Source: Larix sibirica
Lineage: Eukaryota > Streptophyta > Pinopsida > Pinales > Pinaceae
Assembly (NCBI GenBank): GCA_004151065.3
Contig: NWUY0300055057.1
Coordinates: 8,382 to 20,721, forward strand
Direction of reading: 5' to 3'
DNA length: 12,340 bases
The notes under the pieces were generated by a model, which worked only from the letters and a program-made list of their open reading frames with translations, searched no databases and was not told where the DNA came from. Made by a program: the position numbers and the translations under genes. This document shows positions 1 through 8,889 of the stretch, piece after piece. The stretch's first letter is position 1; each line of letters begins with the position of its first letter.

Positions 1-203
1 ATTATTTAGATTTTGTACACTTTGAGTGTGCATATGCATGTGTATGGATAATGTGCTTTGTTAATTGCTAGCTTGTTACTTGATGGGAAATGCCAATTAT
101 AAATCATTGTAGCATGGTTGGTACTATTTATAATGTTTGAAAATGAAATCAAATATAGAATGTTACATTAACAAATGAAAACAAGAAAGCCTCTTCCACT
201 AGG

Positions 204-315
204 CTAAATTCATGTTTTCATTGATGTAATTCTAAATACTTTTGAAGAATATCAAATGACTAAATTCATGTTTTCAATGATGTAATCCTAAATATTTTTT
301 AAGAATATCAACTGA
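204..315. repeat. Imperfect 56-bp tandem duplication
   Basis: Copies at 204-259 and 260-315 both begin CTAAATTCATGTTTTCA and end with AAGAATATCAA followed by a TGA or CTGA-like tail. A few substitutions separate them. No coding function is seen. Confidence 0.8.
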
Positions 316-541
316 ATGGAAATAAAATATATTTACTCATTAAATTTTTAGTGGAATTTGAGAGAAACAATTGTTTATTAATTATGTTTTATTGAAATTT
401 TACAATATTTGATATAATTTTATTTGATTTTTTTAATTATAAATACTTGGAAAGACACTATTTTATTTTGATATGTTTTTATTGAAGAATTGACTTAATT
501 TACACTTCCTCAATTGAAATGCAATTATTTTTTAACTTTTC

Positions 542-587
542 ACCTTTAAAAGTTATATAACTACCTTTAAAAGTTATATAACTACCT
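542..587. repeat. 21-bp tandem duplication
   Basis: ACCTTTAAAAGTTATATAAC plus T occurs at 542-562 and identically at 563-583, followed by the first four bases of a third copy. Identity of the copies suggests a young duplication or strand slippage. Confidence 0.9.
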
Positions 588-642
588 GCCGTTCCAAATA
601 AAATTAAGCCCAGCCCTTCAAATTTGACCACTGAATGGGAGC

Positions 643-660
643 ATGTGAGACGTCTCACAT
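643..660. promoter_or_regulatory. Perfect 18-bp palindrome around an ACGT core
   Basis: ATGTGAGACGTCTCACAT equals its own reverse complement and centres on GACGTC. ACGT-centred palindromes are typical of plant bZIP dimer sites. It lies about 1.06 kb before the ligase start codon, so a role in that gene is only a guess; a transposon scar is another explanation. Confidence 0.45.
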
Positions 661-780
661 TCCATAGCCATCTAGATCCTCGTTTGTAATCATTGGGAGG
701 GACGTCTTTTTCGTGGCTTCCATCAACCAGTTATATGTCTCGTCAAACCTCGTAACACCTCATCCATAGAGTAAAAATAT

Positions 781-893
781 ATGTTATTCCAAATTCATCA
801 ATTTAAAACAAATATTTAAAAATGTTATTGAGAATATAATGTTATTATAAAATCATCAAGTTTAAAAAGATATTTAAAAATGTTATTAAAAAT
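781..893. repeat. Diverged 55-bp direct repeat
   Basis: Copies at 781-835 and 839-893 share ATGTTATT, a TCATCAA block, and ATATTTAAAAATGTTATT, with three bases between them. They are AT-rich and more diverged than the other duplications here. Confidence 0.65.
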
Positions 894-1541
894 CTACGCA
901 TTTAAGTTTAGTGGATTAGCTTACTTTAATTGAACGGTCTGAGTTGTATTTTTTTTTAATTTCCCACCAAATTAAATTGCAAAAACATTTCATCCAAAAA
1001 AAATCCATCCATTTAAAAATGAAATTAAGAATCAATGAGATGCAATGAAGTGTTGTTCATGATAGTTTTATGATTTCGGGTACAAAGGTTAGTTTGTTTT
1101 GACTGTTGGGATAGGAATGGTTGGATTGGTTGACTCGGAAAAGATAATAATTTGCTGTTTTGTAAATTTCGATGTGTCTATGCATTGTATCATATATTGG
1201 ATTATTGGTTTGTATTTTTTGATTTCGATAAAAATAACAAAAATACATTTTTTTTTCCTTAAAAAAGGAGAAGTGTGAAATATGAAATGTCACAGTGTGA
1301 ACATGTTTTCGTAAACCCAACAAGTTGTTGGTGTAGTTTGGTGGGTTTTGCCTTTGTCGTGTAGTTTGGTGGATTTTGTCCCCGAAAAGTTCGTTCTTTC
1401 GATATTGACCCCTTCGTCCCGAATCTCTTGGTCGTGGCATGCTACTTTGGGATGGAAATAATTTATTACGGTCAGTCTTCCCCATATTCGAGTAAATGGG
1501 GAAAAGCAGAAAGCCGAACCTCCACTTGTCATGTCATGCAC

Positions 1542-1547
1542 TATAAA
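1542..1547 (+). promoter_or_regulatory. Distal TATA box candidate with adjacent ACGTCA element
   Basis: TATAAA is followed at once by CGTCAC; the sequence AACGTCAC contains ACGTCA, a core recognised by plant bZIP factors of the TGACG type. A start about 30 bp downstream would give a leader of about 150 nt. Which TATA box is used, or whether both are, cannot be told from sequence. Confidence 0.35.
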
Positions 1548-1618
1548 CGTCACAAAATCGTCACTTTGCAGTTCCCTGACACGGCCCGAGTCATTCGGGT
1601 ACGCGCTACTTGTTTTCT

Positions 1619-1624
1619 TATAAA
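1619..1624 (+). promoter_or_regulatory. Proximal TATA box candidate for the ligase gene
   Basis: TATAAA lies about 100 bp before the start codon. A transcription start about 30 bp downstream would give a leader of roughly 70 nt that contains no ATG before 1721. This makes it the simpler of the two TATA candidates. Confidence 0.5.
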
Positions 1625-1630
1625 GTTGGA

Positions 1631-1694
1631 GCGTTGGGTGCGTACATTTCAGATTCAAATTTGCGTTGGGTGCGTAGATTTCAGATTCAAATTT
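1631..1694 (+). repeat. 32-bp tandem duplication in the ligase gene leader
   Basis: Two head-to-tail copies (1631-1662 and 1663-1694) begin GCGTTGGGTGCGTA and end AGATTCAAATTT. They differ by a single base (C or G after GCGTA). Because 32 is not a multiple of three, the copies read in different frames, so this is not a protein repeat. It sits between the proximal TATA box and the start codon, so at least part is likely transcribed. Confidence 0.9.
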
Positions 1695-1720
1695 CTGTGC
1701 GAAAGAAAGACGGAGAGAGA

Positions 1721-3528
1721 ATGGAGGAATTGAAGCGCTGTGCTGCGAATCACCCTCCTTTGTCCCCAATTCGCTTCATAGAGAGAGCTGCCATTGTTTA
1801 TGGAGATTCCACCTCTCTCGTTTACAATTCAACTCGTTTCACATGGTCTCACACCTATCAACGCTGTCGCAGCCTCGCTTCTGCTCTCTCTGCCCGCAAT
1901 ATCTCGACAGGGGATGTGGTAACTATTCCAATTTTTCATATCAGAATCATCATTTTCATGGGACTTTTATTTTTCTTTCAAGAAACGTGTAGAATCTTGA
2001 TCTTTATAGCTGTGGTTGTGGTTGCATGCAGGTCTCTGTTGTGGCTCCCAACATTCCTGCTATATACGAAATGCATTTCGCAGTTCCCATGGCAGGGGCG
2101 GTTCTCAACACCGTCAACATGCGTCTCGATGCTCGAATAATGGCTGCTCAATTCAATCACTGTCACCCCAAGATTGTGTTTGCGGATTACCAATTCCTGC
2201 CTCTCGTCACTGAAGCTCTACGCGGAACCAAGCATAAGCCCAGCCTGGTACTCATCCAGGAGCTCGTCAATGGCACAGAATTAGTGCCGACGAGTACAGC
2301 AACAGCCACAACATACGAAGGGCTATTGCAAGAGGGAGATCCAGAGTACGAGACGCGGTGGCCCGTGGATGAATGGCAGAGTATCGTTATGAATTATACA
2401 TCGGGCACAACCTCTGCTCCCAAGGGAGTAGTTCACAGCCACAGGGGCATCTACACCATGGTTATGGATTCTCTGTTAACTTGGGGTATGAAGGCGCAGC
2501 CGGTCTATCTGTGGACTCTGCCCATGTTTCACTCCAATGGATGGTGTTTCCCGTGGGGAATAGCTGCCCTTGGTGGCATAAATATCTGCTTAAGGAAATT
2601 CGACGGGAGCATCATTTACAAAGCCCTCAATGACCACGGAGTTACCCATCTGTGCGCGGCACCTGTGGTGCTTTCCATGATGGCAAACGCAGATCCATCC
2701 GACAGAAAACCTTTGGCCCATCGGGTGGAGGTCTTAACCGCGGGCTCTCCTCCGCCTGCTGCCGTGCTGCACAAAATTGAAGCTCTGGGATTCTCTGTAA
2801 CTCATGGCTACGGCCTCACAGAGACAGCAGGATCGGTGGTTTTATGCGCTTGGAAAGCAGAGTGGGACAGACTTCCAGCCAACGAGAGGGCTCAAATCAA
2901 GGCAAGACAGGGCGTTAAGTCGCTAGGTTTGGCCGGCTTGGACGTGAAGGATCCGCGTACCATGGCTAGCGTGGCTAGAGACGGAGTGATGTTGGGCGAG
3001 GTTATGATGAGAGGGCCGAGCATTATGAAGGGTTATTTCAAGGACGAGAGAAGCACGGGCAAAGCCATGGAAGGTGGGTGGTTTCACACAGGGGATGTAG
3101 GAGTAATCCACCCGGACGGTTACCTGGAGATAAAGGATCGTTCCAAAGACGTTATAATCTCAGGGGGTGAAAACATTAGCAGCGTGGAGGTGGAGTCTCT
3201 GTTGTATAGCCATCCGATGGTTGTTGAGGCAGCTGTTGTGGCGAGGCCTGATCCATTCTGGGGAGAGACCCCATGTGCCTTTGTGAGTACCAGAGGAGGG
3301 CCGAGCAATCCTAATCGTTCGGGGGTAACGCTAACGGAGGCAGAGATGATTTCTTTCTGCAGAGAGCGGCTGCCTCGCTACATGGCTCCCAAAACTGTGG
3401 TGTTCATGGAGTCACTGCCGAAGACGTCCACTGGTAAAATTCAAAAATTTCTTCTCAGGGAAATGGCTAAAAAGCTGCCACACACACAGCAGCAATGGGA
3501 AAAGATGGATACAGTAAGCAGACTCTGA
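1721..3528 (+). CDS. Peroxisomal AMP-forming acyl-CoA ligase (acyl-activating enzyme family), two exons
   Basis: The CDS joins 1721-1918 and 2032-3528 and encodes 564 residues, normal for plant AAE ligases. Such enzymes make an acyl-AMP from a carboxylic acid and ATP, then transfer the acyl group to CoA. Visible motifs: P-loop YTSGTTSAPKG at 188-198; GYGLTET at 325-331; TGD at 419-421, whose Asp usually binds the ribose; DRSKD at 435-439, holding the conserved Arg and hinge; GGENISS at 444-450; and PKTSTGK ending at Lys535, the usual adenylation lysine. The C-terminus is SRL, a PTS1, so a peroxisomal site is inferred. ATG 1721 is the first ATG after the nearer TATA box, with A at -3 and G at +4, and the N-terminus reads like family members. 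The N-terminal style and PTS1 resemble the AAE group containing short-chain, benzoate and cinnamate CoA ligases. The substrate cannot be read from sequence. No frameshift or missing core residue is seen. Confidence 0.95.
1919..2031 (+). other. Spliceosomal intron of the acyl-CoA ligase gene
   Basis: This 113-nt intron starts GTAACT and ends TGCATGCAG, following the GT-AG rule. It is T-rich, as plant introns are. Both exon edges fall between codons (phase 0), and removing it joins GDV to VSVVAPN, which restores the conserved family stretch. Reading through it in the exon 1 frame gives hydrophobic nonsense and a stop near 2140. An alternative donor three bases upstream is possible but would delete one conserved valine. 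Confidence 0.92.
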
Positions 3529-4246
3529 GCAAAAGACCAAAAAATATTAAGATGATTGGAGTGGACTCTTGGCTTGAGCTGGTATAGATTCAACCCGAGG
3601 TAGAAAAAAATCCGTGTGAATGTATTTGTCTTATTTATTCCTTCACATTAAGATTTTGGCAAACATCATCCAATATGCACGACACTCGAGATATCTCTNT
3701 AATCTAATTGTAATTATATGCTTAAAACCATTGGTTATAAATTTATATACTAGAAATCTAATTGTTAAATCATTAATATGAATAATTGAGAGAATGTCAT
3801 GCAATTAATTAATTAATTAATTAATTATATATATATATATATATAATTGTTAAATCATTAATATGAATAATTAAAAGAATGTCGTGCAATTAATTAATTA
3901 ATTATATATATATATATAATTTGTTTAATAATTTTATTTGGGGATATAAAATAATTTGAAGAAATTATATATATATATATATATATATCCATATCGATAT
4001 CGATGGGTAAATTTTTTATATTAAAAGAGAGGTGAAAGTTTTTTTTGTAAGGCTCATATTCATGGAGTTTGGAATAGGTGACCTTACGCAAGAAGTGCCT
4101 TAATAGTACACTCATTCACCATCTATTCTACACCCAATGGGAAAAAGAGCCATGAAAGATCACACAACCAAAAAAAATATTTATTCTACAATTTAATAAT
4201 ATGATGTCAGTACCTTAAGTTTTCAAAAAACCTATATCTTTATTGC
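3529..4246. other. 3' flank of the ligase gene, AT-rich, no gene seen
   Basis: No canonical AATAAA follows the stop codon closely; the T-rich TGTATTTGTCTTATTTATTC at 3621-3640 is a plausible plant 3'-end signal, so the mRNA may end in the next 100 bases. The stretch then holds a tandem block of tetra- and dinucleotide repeats and another (AT)n run near 3966-3988 followed by CGATATCGAT. Position 3699 is an ambiguous N. The minus-strand frame at 3894-4115 runs through the microsatellite and is not credible. Confidence 0.6.
3761..3920. repeat. Tandem duplication containing (ATTA)n and (AT)n microsatellites
   Basis: The unit begins ATTGTTAAATCATTAATATG and runs through GCAATTAATTAATT into (AT)n. 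It occurs at 3761-3845 and again from 3846 to about 3920. The copies differ by a few substitutions and by the lengths of both microsatellite runs, as expected from slippage after a duplication. Confidence 0.85.
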
Positions 4247-4704
4247 TTAACACATTGGCCGAATAGAAATATGGATGTAAAAAACCTTAAAAGAAATGTA
4301 GAAATTAACCAAAGAAATGGTCACTCTAGCCTTCTTCCAAAAACTGGTCCTCATGAGCAATTCCTTGAGCATTTCGATGAGAGGGTTGTTTTATAACTGC
4401 CATTGTAATTTGCTACACAATTTCTTCTCCCATGAGCTTTGAACCTCAAGAGATTTAACCAGGTGACTTATTGTTGATTGAAGGCCTAGAATTATGTTGT
4501 AGTGCATCTTAGAGTCCTTAGCAAGCTAATTTATCCCCCCCCTTGCTCCTCCATATTTTTCTCCATTTCTTCCTGTTTGACTTCCATTATTTCCACATGA
4601 TTGCTCAAATAATCCATGGATTGGTTCATGCCATCAAGTTGGTGATGCATTCTCTGAACAATTTTCTCAATCTCTCCAATTTCATTGGCTCCAATTAGGT
4701 CCAT
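4247..4704 (-). pseudogene. Broken coding remnant with coiled-coil-like start, possibly gag
   Basis: On the minus strand, ATG at 4704 opens a 57-residue frame ending at 4531 with residues such as MDLIGANEIGEIEKI, rich in E, Q, M and heptad-like spacing. A run of eight G at 4542-4535 lies just before its stop. In the next frame, 4525-4391 reads protein-like (LAKDSKMHYNIILG, then SHLVKSLEVQ), ends at TAA 4393-4391, and continues open for 47 more codons to 4247. The switch at the G-run, plus in-frame stops, mark it as non-functional. Its position after a primer-binding-site-like sequence fits a gag N-terminus, but no zinc knuckle or other gag domain is seen. An unknown cellular pseudogene is the alternative. 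Confidence 0.5.
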
Positions 4705-5216
4705 TTGAAATGGGGAGACTATGACATAATAATAGCAAAGAGGCCCAAACTCTATGCTTAGACAACAATCAAAAGGAAATCATCCAAAGAACCCAACAAT
4801 CGAACCAAAACCACCAAGAACAATAGTATAATACTACAATAGTCCCATCACCTAAAGCCCACTTACCTAATGTAATAGGAAATTCCCAAACAAGCATCAT
4901 TCCAGCCTTAAACCAGACAAAGAGGAGACCAAAAGCTCACCTTGCTTTGAGATTGACAACCATTGAAGAGTAATTCCTTGAAGCCAATCACTAGAAGGAT
5001 AGGTTGAGATCTCCTCAGTACCAAGGCCATTCACTTCTCAGAACAACTGCATAAAATTTAACCCACCTCAATCATTGAAAACACACATTGACACCATAAA
5101 AGAGAATATGCTCAAAGCCAAGCAATAAGAGGAGACTTAACTAGAAGCACGAGGGAATGTTATGTCTCTCTTGTGTGATTTAATGCCAAATAAACTCATC
5201 GTCCTTCGCTCTTCTC

Positions 5217-5235
5217 GCTGAAGCCAATTGTTATA
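5217..5235 (-). other. Probable LTR end and tRNA-Met-type primer-binding site
   Basis: The plus strand reads GCTGAAGCCAATTGTTATA. On the minus strand this is TATAACA, a typical LTR end in CA, then ATTGGCTTCAGC. Plant Copia elements commonly have a CA end followed by ATTGGTATCAGAGC, which pairs with initiator tRNA-Met. Over the 12 pairing bases I count 8 matches, so the site is decayed or variant. Confidence 0.5.
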
Positions 5236-5910
5236 GCCATTCCACTAATAGCAAGATTGAGAGTGGTTGAGTCTTAATCCCTCCTTAATGATAATACTTT
5301 CATAACTAGGGTGGACGGTGGGGGGGCTCCCCATTTTTAATGAGGACGACTTTGTGAAGTGACACAACTACATTTGTGAATCGATGCACATCAACATTCT
5401 TAAGCTGTCAGATATGGAAGAAATGAACATCATTGAGACTCTACAAATTCCGCTTTATTCTTTCAAAAATCCTCCTCTGAATTGTCCCTTCATTCGAGCC
5501 TGTTTGATGGCTAAGAGAGATTCACTTAAAATCATTATTTGTTGTAGGCAAAGGTTTTTGATAAATCTAAACCTAGGTATAAAATTTAGGCTTTTGCTTG
5601 ATCACTGAAATACAACTATGTCCCAAGGAAATGATAATTCAAAATTTCCATCAAGATTTAAGGGAACCCCTTCCATTTATGCCAACATATATCTATTATC
5701 ATTTTTTTTAAATGAAAGAAACAAGAAAGCAAATTCCACCCAAAATACAAAGAAAATAAAAACTATTAAAAATTGTAAAATGGAAAAATATTAAGTAAGA
5801 AAGGTATAAAAGCTTAATGGATAGTTAGAGGAAAAAAACACTATTTCATCATTGGTTTATATAGTTTTAATTGTTTTTGTTATTAAGTTTTTTTTTAACA
5901 CTATCATTTG

Positions 5911-5974
5911 TTTGCAATAAGTTAATTTGGGGATAGTACCATGTTTGCAATAAGTTAATTTGGGATAGTACCAT
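5911..5974. repeat. Tandem duplication of about 32 bp
   Basis: TTTGCAATAAGTTAATTTGG followed by GATAGTACCAT occurs at 5911-5943 and 5944-5974. The copies differ by one G in a run and by the base or two at the junction. Confidence 0.85.
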
Positions 5975-6034
5975 TCATGTTTATGATGTTCTTTTTTATG
6001 AATATGAATTCATGTTTATGATGTTCTTTTTATG
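5973..6034. repeat. 28-bp direct repeat, 35-bp spacing
   Basis: ATTCATGTTTATGATGTTCT followed by T-run and TATG occurs at 5973-6000 and 6008-6034. The copies differ by one T in the homopolymer. It abuts the preceding duplication, so this spot has duplicated twice. Confidence 0.85.
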
Positions 6035-6181
6035 TCCGTGAAGGGGATCATATATAGATCATCAAACTTGTATTAATTTGCTTGAAAACTTACAATTTTA
6101 CCCATGAACTATATAAAAACTATTGTTTAATTTATTTCATATTTTTTCAAATTTTGCAAATTCAAATTTTTCAAAAACATG

Positions 6182-6248
6182 ATTGGTTGCAGGAGGTGAT
6201 GTCGTCCTCGATTCTCCCTTCCCAGGAGGGAGCTGCTAGTTGACGTCA
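6182..6248. other. GC-richer island with hairpin and TGACGTCA
   Basis: In a very AT-rich setting this segment carries an 8-bp stem (6214-6221 with 6225-6232, one T-G wobble, 3-base loop) and a perfect TGACGTCA palindrome at 6241-6248, the classic bZIP (CRE/as-1 type) half-site pair. It lies inside the candidate LTR, where such elements often serve as enhancers. No gene is seen. Confidence 0.35.
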
Positions 6249-7070
6249 CATCTATTGCCATTTAATGAGAGAAACACACATTTTTTTGAGAAATCTTTAT
6301 ATAAGAAATTATTTTGAAAATGTCTCTATGTTAGTATTACAAATATTTACAGAGATAACAACTTATAACATTCCCACTCAAATATCATCTCAAACTATGA
6401 CATTCACTCTCATAACTAAAATTTAAACTTCTTCCAAGTAACACTTAGGAGAATCACATAAATTTATAAAATATAAACATTCTTGAAAAAACAAGACATT
6501 GATTTTAAAAAATCATACATATCAATCAAACGTATTTCTAAAGGTCCCTCCTCTAGGAATTACTAACTATATCTCAACTCAACTAAGCAACAATATTATT
6601 ATTTATATTATAATATAAATATTTTAAATTAAAAAAACACATACCTATAATTCCCAAAATCCATAAATTGTTTTGGTTATCACCACCTCACCAAAAAACA
6701 AAACATTGACTGGGGATTCAAATCCAGCCTCATGATGCATGGCCCCACTCATCTATCCATTCATGTATTCTTGCACATCTTATGGTGAGGATAATATGAG
6801 TAAAAGAAGGATAAAGACATAGTAATATTAAATGAAGGGGCGTGATCACAGTAACCACAATCTTGTATCCTCTTTGTTTGATCAGTTCAATGACAAGACA
6901 TATATCTATAGGATAATGGGAATAAAGGAGAGAGATTTTAGATCTAAATTCTATTGTGTTAACCATAGTTGACATCATTTTCTCCCATTGTTCTAAAGCA
7001 GGGAGGATGTATATAACCGAATGAATATCGACATTAATATATTTGATTACCCTTGAATTGTCATAGACTA

Positions 7071-7430
7071 AAGGAATGTTTCAAATCCCCCAACGGTAAA
7101 CAAAACATGTTTATGCCACTTTTTTTACAATTAGCTCATAGAAAAACGTCGATATAGCATTAACAAACAGGAAAACTCTTTAACTTTAGAACCAACAACC
7201 TACGAAGGGATAACACAATACCCACAGAAAAATACCACATACACGTTACTCATTGCAGGGCACTCCTAAATTCTTACAAATTGAAGGAATGTTTCAAATC
7301 TCTAAAAGGTAGACAAAACATTTTATGTCACATTTAGCCAATTAGCTATGAAAAGAACATTGAGCTAGCATTCACAAACAAAAGAACTATTTAACTTAAG
7401 AATCGACATCCTACAAAGCGATAGCACAAG
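7071..7430. repeat. Diverged direct duplication of about 150 bp
   Basis: About 7071-7220 and 7284-7430 share an ordered series of blocks: AAGGAATGTTTCAAATC, AGACAAAACAT or AAACAAAACAT, AATTAGCT, AGCATT then ACAAAC, TTTAACTT, and a final TACAAAG/TACGAAG then GATA-ACACAA-like tail. Numerous substitutions and small indels separate the copies, so the event is old. No open frame is shared between them. Confidence 0.6.
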
Positions 7431-7682
7431 CCTGACTGTAGGTTCATTATTAAAAAATTAATAGAATTTAGTGACTGTTTCATGGTCCTATGCATTGTTG
7501 AATGGTTTCCAGGGATTATTAACATGGATAAATGAGGGTTATAAATAAACTATACTAATAGGATTTAGTCACTATTTACCCCTTAAAGCACAAGATTATT
7601 ATTTTCTCTGATCATTAGCAGTGTAGTATTCAATTTGCTAGGGCTTGTTATAACCCTAAAATACTAAACTCACATACCAATC

Positions 7683-7699
7683 ACGGGTTCGACTCTCGT
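7683..7699 (+). other. tRNA T-arm-like motif, possible SINE or tRNA relic
   Basis: ACGGGTTCGACTCTCGT folds as a 5-bp stem with a 7-base TTCGACT loop and resembles a polymerase III B box. A D-arm-like AGGG...CCCT lies upstream near 7640-7657, but no anticodon stem or acceptor pairing is found, so it is not a functional tRNA gene. Confidence 0.25.
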
Positions 7700-8889
7700 T
7701 ACATGTCAATGCAAACATAGTAAACAGACAGAACAGGGGGCGAAGCCAGGAATCTATATGTACATACCAGAAAGAGACGCCAACAACCAAAAGATGCACA
7801 GGTTGATGCTATCACAATGCCAAAAGAAACTCACAAAACCAGGAAAAAAACCGCTACTCAAGCTGGTAAATCCGCTTGCATCTAACAAACACCAACAGGT
7901 ATGTCAACCAAAGAATTGCAATAGTTAAATTGGCAACACCAGATATGCGAGAGCTCACAGAAGCAAAAGGAGATCACCTGCAGAACAAGCTACCGAGAAC
8001 TCCACCAATTTGCAGCAACACTGGAGGTTGAAAGTATTGAAAGTAATTGCCTGCTTTTTTCGGATTTCCATGGTTGGTTTTGCATTTAATGGCAGTTTAT
8101 TTATGAGATATGGTGCCTTCCGCTGTTGTTATGGTTAGCTGCATTGCTGGTTGCATATGTATTAAGGCGAAATTGCGGCACTTGTGGGGAAGACGATTTC
8201 AGCGAGGAGGGTTAGGAGGGTTTGCAGGTAAGAGTGCCATTGCGACTGTGATTATCTAGTGATTCACTGCTTTCAAACCCTTAGTTTAGGCAGCATCATT
8301 GCCATCTTTTGCTACAATGGCTGGGTGTTACTGTCTGTGATTTTTCTCTGCGACCTGAGTTTTATTCAAGAGGGATATGAGAGAATCGCAGGTCGAATTC
8401 CATCCATGCTTGGACGTGAACCATCTTTCCATCACCAGTCACAATGCGCTTAATACATAACATACTAGGCACTTTTATAATCGGTTTAAGAATGTTTTAC
8501 TCTGCAATCATTCTTTTCAAAGGCTGGGTGCAATTATCATAGCTGGGCACACCTTTCCCACACCATCGATTTCCAAACATCATGGACAGAGATTTCTATT
8601 GACCATATTCAGATTTTACAACAAATTATAAAAGTACTTCAAATTTAAAACAGAGTAAACCTTCCGTTTATCCATGGAGAGCGTTGTCTCGGAATCTAAG
8701 AGTTATTCTTCCATTCATCGATCTCACACATCACGATGTTATTTTTTGTCAACAAAGCATTGCGGCAATGGATGAAATGAGTTGATGCGGAGTAGGGTTA
8801 GCTCAATTATTTGGATTTGAGTTGTGGTTTAGCTTGGAAGTTGGGAGAGAGGGCTTAGCCGTTCTCAGCTCTACGTGATGGATGAGGGT

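Larger units (their letters stand above)
1..1540. other. AT-rich upstream intergenic region, no gene seen
   Basis: No supported coding sequence is visible. It holds three two-copy repeats (204-315, 542-583, 781-893), the palindrome at 643-660, and a short imperfect duplication of the GTGTAGTTTGGTGG type near 1328-1380. Open frames on the minus strand between 1057 and 1769 overlap the ligase promoter and start, and show no family resemblance, so I treat them as chance. A W-box-like TTGACT lies near 1129. The distal promoter of the ligase gene is expected in the last few hundred bases. Confidence 0.6.
4247..6370 (-). mobile_element. Decayed LTR retrotransposon, Copia-like, minus strand
   Basis: Reading on the minus strand, a possible LTR (6370 down to 5229) is followed by a primer-binding-site-like sequence, a leader of about 500 nt, and a broken coding remnant (4704 down to 4247). 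This is the order of the 5' part of an LTR element. The primer-binding site resembles the initiator tRNA-Met type common in plant Copia elements. No protease, integrase, reverse transcriptase or second LTR is visible, so the element is truncated or replaced before 4247. The right boundary is the least certain part. A cellular pseudogene with a chance binding-site match remains possible. Confidence 0.4.
5229..6370 (-). repeat. Candidate LTR bounded by TGTTATA and TATAACA
   Basis: On the minus strand the segment opens TGTTATAAGT (6370-6361) and closes TATAACA (5235-5229), a 7-bp terminal inverted match with the TG...CA ends expected of an LTR. A TATA-like CTATATAAACC lies at 5864-5854 on the same strand. 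The 1142-bp length is within the LTR range. No second copy exists in the window to confirm it, and the segment contains its own tandem duplications. A small plus-strand frame at 5384-5608 inside it shows no recognisable family. Confidence 0.3.
6371..8039. other. Intergenic region, no convincing gene
   Basis: AT-rich sequence with a diverged direct duplication (7071-7430) and a tRNA T-arm-like motif at 7683-7699. The minus-strand frame at 6978-6730 (82 codons) is hydrophobic and has no firm family match. A CAGGGGGCGAAGCCAGGAAT stretch at 7734-7753 resembles ends of some plant hAT transposons, but no matching inverted end was found. Confidence 0.5.

Noticed and set aside
1610-1720. In-frame N-terminal extension of the ligase upstream of 1721
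   Set aside because: The frame is open but its first codon is TTG, not ATG, and it runs through the tandem leader repeat. Family members begin near the ATG at 1721.
1057-1769. Minus-strand open frames over the ligase promoter and start
   Set aside because: They overlap the promoter and exon 1, have low-complexity stretches, and resemble no family.
2373-3308. Other-frame open frames inside exon 2
   Set aside because: Shadows of the ligase coding sequence, whose own frame carries all the conserved motifs.
3894-4115. 73-codon minus-strand frame
   Set aside because: Much of it is translated (AT)n microsatellite, giving an IYIYIY run.
5384-5608. 74-codon plus-strand frame
   Set aside because: No motif or family resemblance, and it lies inside a likely LTR on the opposite strand.
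6711-6727. tRNA T-arm-like GGATTCAAATCC
   Set aside because: No consistent 5-bp stem with 7-base loop, no A box upstream, and no acceptor pairing.
7734-7753. hAT-like transposon end CAGGGGGCGAAGCCAGGAAT
   Set aside because: No matching inverted end or 8-bp target duplication was found in the window.
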